Assembly (NCBI GenBank): GCA_019022495.1
Contig: JAFEKR010000021.1
Span: forward strand, 744,001 to 808,000
Direction: 5' to 3'
From: Epichloe hybrida
Taxonomy: Eukaryota; Ascomycota; Sordariomycetes; Hypocreales; Clavicipitaceae
DNA length: 64,000 bases
Part shown: piece after piece, positions 57,430-64,000 of the stretch
Layout: each line of letters begins with the position of its first letter
How positions within the stretch are numbered: the first letter of the stretch is position 1
Notes under the pieces: generated by a model
The model's database searches: none
What the model was told of the DNA's origin: nothing
The model's input: the letters and a program-made list of their open reading frames with translations, nothing else
Program-made: the position numbers and the translations under genes

Positions 57430-59520
57430 TATTTATATTATTAGGGCTATTATTAAATCTAATGCTCTTTATATACTAAGCGATCTTATTATTAACAGGG
57501 GTTTAAGACTCTTATTCTCCCTTATACTAAGTAAGAAATATATAATATAAGTTATTAGCCGGATTTATAAGGTAGTGGTTCTTAAAGCATTAAAACGCTT
57601 TCTTATAGTTCTCTTTAGGGTGCTTAGATAACTAGTATTTTTCCTTGCTATATATATAACACTTTTTTATATAGGGAGTACCTTCTCTTCCTTATGGTTT
57701 TAAGGGGTATTAGGTCTCTTTTCTAGTCCTATTATATCTTTAGTTAGTCTAGAATTACTCTAGGGTTATAGCTTTAGTTAGGAACTATTAATAGTTTTTC
57801 TTCTCTTTCTTAATAAGATAAAGGGTTATTCTAATTTATTTATAGAACTCTTATAGTCTATCTAGTAAATCTATAATTACTCCTCTGCACTCTAAAATAC
57901 TATAATAGGCTCTGATAAGTTAATTCTAGAGTGCCCTTTTAGTTTAGCTTACTTTAGGCACTACTTATTATAAGATAGCTAGTCTTTCTATAAGTTTATT
58001 AAAGTATTTAATTATTAACTTACTTAGGTTATTATTTACTATTCCTTATAGGGAAGTGTTATTTTACTCTAGTAGATATCTTTACTATATATTCTTAGTT
58101 TTAAATTATTCTCTTATATAGCTAATAAGCGTAAGAAGATCTTATAGTTATCTAGGTTTAGAGAGGTAGTCTATATAGTATTATAGTGCTTTACCTTTAA
58201 GTATAACCTTAAAAGCATAACTAGCTTATTTAGGCTAGATATTAAGTAACTTACACTTTCTACGGAATATTTAAAGCTTTAATTTAAGGATATTATAGTT
58301 ATTAGCACTATAAAGTTACTCTTTAGGGTATACCTTAGATAGGTTAATAATTTACTTTAGTAAAGGTTTTTAGGTCTATAGGGGTTCTCTAGGTGTTTCC
58401 CTTTATATTTATAGAAGGGGTAGTAGGGTCTTTAGGAAGTAAGAGGGTGGCTTTATAAGTAGTACCCTTAAGGCTTATTATTCCCTCTAATTCTTCTCTT
58501 CCTTATATTAGGAAGGAGGAATTATAGCTTTTTAAGCTATACTAATAGGGGTATTACTAGCCCTAGATAGTATAGGTTACCTCTATTAGTAACTCTCTTA
58601 CTTAGGGGTATTATTAGTAGTATTACTAGGGTAATACTACTAACTTACCTCTAGTAAAGGTATAGGTAAGGGAGTTACCTATAGATGCTTATAAATAGTA
58701 TCCTTAGGTAGTCTTAACTCTAGATTAATTAACCTTCCTAGAGGAGATTAGCTAGGCCTTCCTAGAGGGGATTAGTTTAGTCTTCCTAGGGGAGTTTAGC
58801 TTATTAATTCTTTTAATAGTAATTATACTAATAAATAGGGTAATAGGGTAGGTTACCTAGTTTTAATATTACTATTATCTAGTAGATTATAGAAGAACTC
58901 TTTATTTTATAAGTTCTTTTAGAAGCCTATATACTTCTTCCTAGCCTCTTTAATCTCTTTAAAAGTCTAAAATCTAAATTCTTCTTAGTTTACTACTTCT
59001 TTAAGGTTATTTACTATCTTAGTGCCTCTTCTAATAGTTATATACACTTTATTATAAAGAAGATAGTCTTAAAGTCTATTCTATAAAAGGTCTCTCCTTT
59101 CTATAAACTTATCCCTTAACTATTTATAAAAGTTATTACTAAATTCAGAGAATAATGTTCTTTTAAATAACCCTTACTCCTTATATTATTTAGTCTTTAT
59201 AAGGATATAAAGACTGATTTCCTTAGGTATTATTATCTCTTTATATTTAGAACTTCCTATTTATTAGAGTAGTTCTTCTATAATATATTATTAAAGCCTT
59301 ATAAAGATGTAAGGGTATAGGTTAGTGTAGATAGGGTTTTTTCCTTTGTTAAGGTATTTATTATTATCTTCTGTTTTAATACCTTCTATAGTATTATTAT
59401 AGCTATTAGTCTTGCTAGGAACTCTAAATTAACTAGAGGTCCTAGATAGTCTAGGTGTATTTAATATTATAATTAATTAAGGGAGGTAGATCTTATAATA
59501 TAAGAAGAAAAGAGGTATAA
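57430..59520 (-). pseudogene. copia A copy 2 gag relic
   Basis: Collinear with 49810-51900. The core reading A-F-K-V-I-L-K-G-K lies near 58230-58180. Not functional. Confidence 0.72.
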
Positions 59521-59861
59521 CTATAATTATGTAATATGTTTTAGATATAAAGGATTGTAAGGTAAGGTAGTTAACTTTAAATATGTAATAAAATATATAA
59601 TAAAGAAAGATAAGGGGATAGCTTAGCTACTAGTATTAAACCTTTCTTTGTTATTTTAGAGTCTATATAAATATAGATATTAATACTAAAGTAAGAAGAA
59701 AGCTATATTATACCTTTCTATTAGTATAACTTATTATTAAATATAGCCCTCCTATTTTATAGGGTAAGTTATTATTAGATAAGCTACCTTTTCTAATTAA
59801 CCTTGCTAATTTATAGTGTTTAAAGACTACGTAGTTATCTATAAAGGTAACTACTAATTAG

Positions 59862-60170
59862 TGTTAGATTCACAGGGTATTAAATTTAATGTGTAATATA
59901 GTTATAAGCCTAAAGAATAGTATTATTATTAATTATCTATTCTAGGCTATATTATTTATTATTATTATTAATTAAGTTATAGGAAAAGAGAGGTAAAAAG
60001 CTAGAAGTTATAATATATAAAGAGAAAAGGGGTTACGCGTTTATGTCCTTATATTTCCTAGCTAATTAACGTGCTAGGTTATGGGTTACGTGTGGGGTCC
60101 GCGCGCGGCCTGAGCTTCTGCTAGGTAATTGCGGCTGCGACGCGCGATTGATATCACCTTTGTTCCAACA
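59862..60170 (-). repeat. copia A copy 2, 5' LTR
   Basis: 309 bp, with an intact TTGTTCCAACA end and a clean GGTCCGCGCGCGGCCTGAGC stretch. Confidence 0.93.
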
Positions 60171-60403
60171 CTATTATTATTATTTTAAAAAATATAAGAA
60201 AGAAAAGTATTTTATTTTATTAATATATTTAAAAAGCTTAAAATACTAAGTAATTAAAAAGTATAGCTTTTTCTATAGTAATTTCCTTATACTTATTTAT
60301 ATTTATATTTTAGTTACTTATTACTATTTAATTTTAATTAAACTTTAACACTAATAATATTATAAGTTAATATAATTTATTATAGCTTATAGTAGCTTAT
60401 AAA

Positions 60404-60452
60404 CTATAAGCTATTATAAGCTATTATAAGCTATTATAAGCTATTATAAGTA
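60404..60452 (-). repeat. 10-bp array (AAGCTATTAT) of hAT1
   Basis: Five decamer units. Inverted relative to the array in hAT3, in agreement with the inverted orientation of the whole element. Confidence 0.88.
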
Positions 60453-60459
60453 ATTATAT

Positions 60460-60528
60460 TACTAAAAATTACAAATACTACAAATACTACAAAATACTAC
60501 ATGTAGTGTAGTGTAGTGCAAAGCTCTG
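60460..60528 (-). repeat. terminal microsatellite, right end of hAT1
   Basis: ACAAATACT units and TGTAG units, ending in the terminus at 60528. Confidence 0.85.
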
Positions 60529-60536
60529 GCTATAAC

Positions 60537-61051
60537 TATAGCTACTAGTAATTAAGTAAGCTAGGGTAATATAAGTAAGTTACCTTATATATAGCTTACC
60601 TTATAGCTTACCTTATAGCTATCTTTAATAGTAATTTTCTCTTTAACTAAAGGTTATATAAAAGTTTTATATATAGCAAATTAAAGCTACAAAATAAGGC
60701 TTTTTTATATAAAGTTATTTTTAGGATTAGAATTTAGTATATATAGGTTACTAGCTAATATAGTAATAAGTTAATCTTTTAGATTTTATATATAAATAAA
60801 TTTTATAACAATTTCAAAGTAACTTATAAGACCTTTTTAGTAGCCTAGATTTATTAATATAGTTAGTAAGTTTATAAGAGAAAGAAAATCTTTCTAACTA
60901 GCTAAATAGCTAGTTCTCTTAACGAATAATAGTTATATTACTTATTAAATATATTTAAAATTAATTTTAAAATTAATTCTATTAGTTAATAATTACTATA
61001 ACCTTCTACTACGTTACATTATTCGAATTAACGTTGCGGCCCTATGGGTCC
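60537..61051. other. AT-rich stretch without recognised gene
   Basis: Repeated TAGCTTACCTTA near 60585-60625, and an ATTTAAAATTAATTTTAAAAT palindrome near 60950-60975. No coding relic. RIP-type composition until about 61000, then it becomes GC-richer. Confidence 0.4.
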
Positions 61052-61059
61052 CTGACTGT

Positions 61060-62240
61060 CAGAGTATTGCACTACAATTGATTTGTAGTGTATTCGTTTT
61101 TAACAAATAATATACATCTAATCTTAAAAAATACGTATAGATATAAAACCTCTTTTTTTAAATACATAACTAAAGAACTATTGATTTTTAATTTTTTTGG
61201 GGTCATTAGCTATGGATAATGCATCCAATTTTTCAAGGAACAAAAAAATTACTAGCAATACCTAGCTAGTGTAATAATTAACAACCAAATTTAATAATCA
61301 CTATAGTGTTAGGTAAAACATAAATAAAGGAATAAGCTTTAAGCTATAAATTTAGGGGCTAAAAGGTTAATATAAAGTTTATAATAAACTTTATAGCTAT
61401 AATTACATAAGATATAGTTATAATTCACGACTATAGTGAAACTTAAATCTATTTAAGTTTTACTTATAGTATAAATTAATATAATTCCCCCTTTCTCTAT
61501 AACTATATTTATTTTATCTCTCTATATCTCTTCTATCTTATAACTTATTCTTTTAAGCTCTAAGGTAAACTTAAACCCTAAAAAAATAACATAACTTATC
61601 CTTAATTATAGCTAATCTAATTCGATCACTAGGTAGGTAATAGGCTACTAATTAACTAATTAACAACTAACTAATTAGATAATAGTATAGCTAAAGGTAA
61701 TAAAAAAGACACTATACTATTTAAAATATTAAATAATATAGTAAAAGAGAAGAAAAGTAAAGGAAAGGAAAGGGAAAATAAATCTAACCTAAAGATAATT
61801 AATAGTATTTATAATATAAGGGAGAAAATACTAAAGAATAAGGGTAAGCCTAATAATAAGCTTTATAAGGTAAATAAAAAGAAGTTAAAGGAATAAGGTG
61901 TTAGGGTGTAGTAAGCTAAGCAGTTTTACCTCGTACTTAGGAGGGACTAAAGAACTATAATATAGTTATATATTAAAGTAAATCTAAAAGTAAGTCCTTA
62001 ACCTATAGAAAAACTCTATTTCACTATATTTGAGTACTATAAATACACTACAAATATAGTATTTCTAATTTATAGCTAAACAACTTACTTTTAGACTTAC
62101 TTTAATATATAGTGTCTTTCCTTAGATTTATTTCCATAAGATTATGTAATTTATAGGGTAATATCTTTAATTATAAGCTACATATTAAATCAAACATAAA
62201 AAGTACAAAACACACTACACTAACTACAAACAATGCTTTG
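61060..62240. mobile_element. hAT-like MITE (hAT6), carrying a SINE-like copy
   Basis: Left end CAGAGTATTGCACTACAA, right end CAATGCTTTG (inverted CAAAGCATTG), about 400 bp without the nested SINE-like copy. TGTAG/CTACA-type runs lie next to both ends. The flanking octamers are CTGACTGT (61052-61059) and CTAACCAT (62241-62248): they differ at three sites, all transitions that could stem from an original CTGACCGT. So a duplication is plausible but not exact. Confidence 0.6.
61182..61945 (-). mobile_element. SINE-like retroposon, copy 3
   Basis: 764 bp, homologous to 1886-2675 over its full length, same orientation, and flanked by the 13-bp repeat ACTAAAGAACTAT (61169-61181, 61946-61958). Strongly RIP-changed compared with copy 1: the start codon and a Trp codon of the 74-codon frame are lost here. 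Confidence 0.82.
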
Positions 62241-62248
62241 CTAACCAT

Positions 62249-62712
62249 AGAGATTGCACCTATACAGCTTGTTACGTGCCAGCTTTGCACGTTATTAAGT
62301 CAAATCCGTCAGAGAGGCTAACGAATTTAATAGGTTATAAGTTATACTAAGTTCACTTATAAAAGCTACCATTAGATGTAGGTTATAATGTAAGAAGTGA
62401 GTTAAATTCTTTGTCTAGAGAGCTAAGTTCGCCCTTATTAGTGTTACTAGTGGCCGAGCTCATTTTGCCACGTAACACAGCTGTTGCTAGCTGCTTGCCA
62501 GCTGGCACCTAGCTCCCTACTTTTCAAAAGTTTCCAGTCTACATCTGCTCCCTGCCCTTCAAAACAAGTATCCCTTGTATCAGAACGAGGTAAAGCAACG
62601 AAGAGGTGATAATACCTTCTAAACGAAGAAGCTAGGAGGCACTAAAATATACAACGAAGCCCTATAGGGTTCTAGAATTTGCTAACAAGCGACTCCTAAT
62701 TAGCATAGACTA
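62249..62712. other. less mutated, probably single-copy DNA
   Basis: GC content close to balanced, few TA runs. Contains CAGCTGTTGCTAGCTGCTTGC near 62480. No long open frame and nothing recognised. Confidence 0.4.
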
Positions 62713-62720
62713 GTTATAGG

Positions 62721-63111
62721 GAAGAGCAGATGTTTTTGTAATTTTTTAGTATTATGTTTGTGTCTAGCTTATAATGGAAGAAATCATCCTAGAAATTACG
62801 TAATCTTGTGAAGTAAAATTCTAAGAACATATACCACATACAAAAGTATTACTAAGCTGTAAAGAAAAACTACATTTGTAATGTTTTCTAGCACTACAAT
62901 CATAGTAAAATGTAATGAAATGTGGTTTTTTCTTAATTCATGGCTAAATGAACCATTTCTAGACTTACCTTTTTATGTAATCATGTTATAATTTCTTTAT
63001 TTATTAATTTAAAAGCTAGGACTTTCTCATAATTTTTTTTTTTTAAGATTCGATATAGATTACTTGTTAAGAAAAAACAAATTACAGCTTGTAATGTAAT
63101 GCAATGCTCTA
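62721..63111. mobile_element. hAT-like MITE (hAT5), 391 bp
   Basis: Flanked by an exact 8-bp repeat GTTATAGG (62713-62720, 63112-63119). The right end GCAATGCTCTA is the inverted CAGAGCATTGC terminus with the outermost G changed to A. The left end (GAAGAGCAGATG) keeps only AGAGCA. TGTAAT units occur near both ends. Non-coding and not RIP-saturated. Confidence 0.6.
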
Positions 63112-63119
63112 GTTATAGG

Positions 63120-63604
63120 ACACACAAGTTAGTTTACCTTGTCTAAGTTTAGCTATGAATTACATCTTAGCGCTAGAGCTTAACTTTTCTCCTGTATTTT
63201 AAGGCATTACCTAGTAACTCACAGCGGCCAAACCACAAAGCACTAAATGATATAAGAAAGTCCTATAGGCCTAGCCATAACTATACTTACATTTATTATT
63301 CCGCTAAATTTGCTTAAGCATAGCTAAATATAATAATTCTCTAAAGGGTAAACTATCTTAAATGTCATATAGTTACGTAAAAGATACTAAAATAACTGTG
63401 GTAGGCGGCTAGGGTTAGGCACATAGTGCTAAAAACTCGTAATAGATTCCCTTATTCCATTATTACCTATTACTTCCTATATGGCTATTAAATATATTTT
63501 TAGACTAAACTATAGTACTAGCCCCTAGACTCATAACATCTTTTACATAGGCTAATATGTTCTAGTAACTACCTAACAAACTAGTAGCTACTCCATATTA
63601 CTAT
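63120..63604. other. less mutated DNA without recognised gene
   Basis: No coding frame or repeat recognised. The composition is intermediate between host-like DNA and RIP-degraded DNA. Confidence 0.35.
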
Positions 63605-63606
63605 TA

Positions 63607-63804
63607 AGATAGCCTAGCAGGGTGTGGATAACGTTATTAGGCAACGGGCTAGCCTAATTAGGTGTAGTGGGATAAGTCCTAACATTCTGTTAATAAATAA
63701 TAATTAGCTAGATTTCGCCAAAAAGTTTTAAAACACCTAGCGCTATGCCTAATTTAGGCCGGTCCGTTGCCTAATAACGTGGTTCACACCCTGCTAGGCT
63801 ATCT
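63607..63804. mobile_element. 198-bp MITE with long inverted repeats and TA target
   Basis: Inverted ends of about 41 bp: AGATAGCCTAGCAGGGTGTG at 63607 and its complement ending at 63804, followed inward by ACGTTATTAGGCAACGG on both arms with a 4-base difference between. TA flanks it on both sides (63605-63606, 63805-63806), as for Tc1/mariner-type MITEs. Non-coding. It seems to have inserted four bases into a gypsy-type LTR. Confidence 0.75.
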
Positions 63805-64000
63805 TAGGAGCGCAGAGGTCAGAGACAGGACGATCATATGATGGAGCCTCGGTTCATGCGCTCCCGACAGTTACGCGCCTAGGAGCATGCCATACCCCTT
63901 AACTAAAATGAACAGGTGTACTTTATGTCCACCTTTTAAACGTGACTACTACGAGGTACTTAGTGATTAGTGAACGCTCCCCGTGTTACCGCCCGATTCA
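63805..64000 (+). repeat. diverged gypsy-type LTR start, then unassigned DNA
   Basis: TAGGAGCGCAGAGG and GACAGGACGATCATATGATGG resemble the first 55 bp of the gypsy LTR (TAGGAGCACGGAGG; GACGGGACGGTCACATGTTA). Joined with TATTA at 63602-63606 before the MITE it restores the LTR start. The similarity fades after about 63860, and the window ends. Confidence 0.45.

Larger units (their letters stand above)
53365..60170 (-). mobile_element. Ty1/copia family A, full length, copy 2
   Basis: A 6806-bp element, 309-bp LTRs at 53365-53673 and 59862-60170, 5-bp duplication CTATT (53360-53364, 60171-60175). It is collinear with copy 1 at a constant offset of about 7616 bp and nearly identical apart from transitions. 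Same minus-strand coding order. It sits in the same hAT-like element, 811 bp from copy 1, in the same orientation. Confidence 0.94.
45041..60528 (-). mobile_element. hAT-like satellite element (hAT1), with two nested copia elements
   Basis: Termini CAGAGCTTTAC (45041) and GCAAAGCTCTG (60528), flanked by an exact 8-bp duplication GCTATAAC (45033-45040, 60529-60536), which supports the hAT superfamily. Removing copia 1 and copia 2 with their duplications leaves about 1.87 kb: TGTAG microsatellite, unique AT DNA, the approximately 100-bp minisatellite, a TTATTAC array, the 10-bp array and a terminal microsatellite. Read on the minus strand this is the same module order as hAT3. No transposase. 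Confidence 0.85.

Noticed and set aside
1..64000. Centromere
   Set aside because: AT-rich nested repeats would fit a regional fungal centromere, but sequence alone cannot separate this from any RIP-affected heterochromatic block; CenH3 mapping would decide.

Overview
The window looks like an AT-rich, gene-poor block from a filamentous ascomycete (Pezizomycotina) genome. Nearly all of it is transposon DNA damaged by a process with the signature of repeat-induced point mutation (RIP): TpA is in great excess, and the stops in the relic reading frames fall mostly where the protein family has Gln (CAA/CAG to TAA/TAG) or Trp (TGG to TAG). The species cannot be named from what is seen. I find no convincing intact host gene, rRNA, tRNA gene, CRISPR array or telomere. 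The few open frames above 60 codons are mostly chance or antisense frames over transposons.

Layout. 1-3637: 3' half of a Ty1/copia element (plus strand), carrying a 553-bp LTR-bounded miniature element (TRIM-like) and a SINE-like retroposon. 3638-13029: remains of a non-autonomous hAT-like element whose decamer array was split by a chromodomain-type Ty3/gypsy element (4199-11997) and by a second, truncated SINE-like copy. 13030-15588: a LINE tail fragment and a hAT-like element built from tandem repeats. 15589-17910: copia pol fragment (minus). 17911-26562: a Tad/I-like LINE whose ORF1/ORF2 boundary holds a Mutator-like (MULE) element, which itself holds a second TRIM-like element. 26563-29266: gag half and 5' LTR of a copia element (minus). 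29267-30551: another hAT-like element and a SINE stub. 31203-31535: copia LTR fragment. 31692-31957 and 44236-44490: GC-rich, unmutated DNA that was contiguous before a full-length LINE (31958-44221) landed in it; that LINE carries a second copia family (33330-38736). 44634-44900: lone gypsy-type LTR. 45041-60528: a hAT-like element of about 1.87 kb swollen to 15.5 kb by two near-identical 6.8-kb copia elements. 61060-64000: small MITEs, a third SINE-like copy and some less mutated, probably single-copy DNA.

How it fits together. Target-site duplications let most of the nest be read: 5 bp for copia, gypsy and TRIM, 8 bp for hAT-like, 9 bp for MULE, 13-14 bp for the SINE-like element and the second LINE, TA for a small MITE. 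The most original content is the hAT-like family. Its members share short termini beginning CAGAG, pentamer-like microsatellites at the ends, an internal 10-bp array (AAGCTATTAT), an approximately 100-bp minisatellite with a GACCCACTTTTAGACCCAC core, and repeated use of the target CTTACTAC. Coordinates of LTRs, terminal repeats and duplications were read base by base. Limits of the coding relics are approximate.
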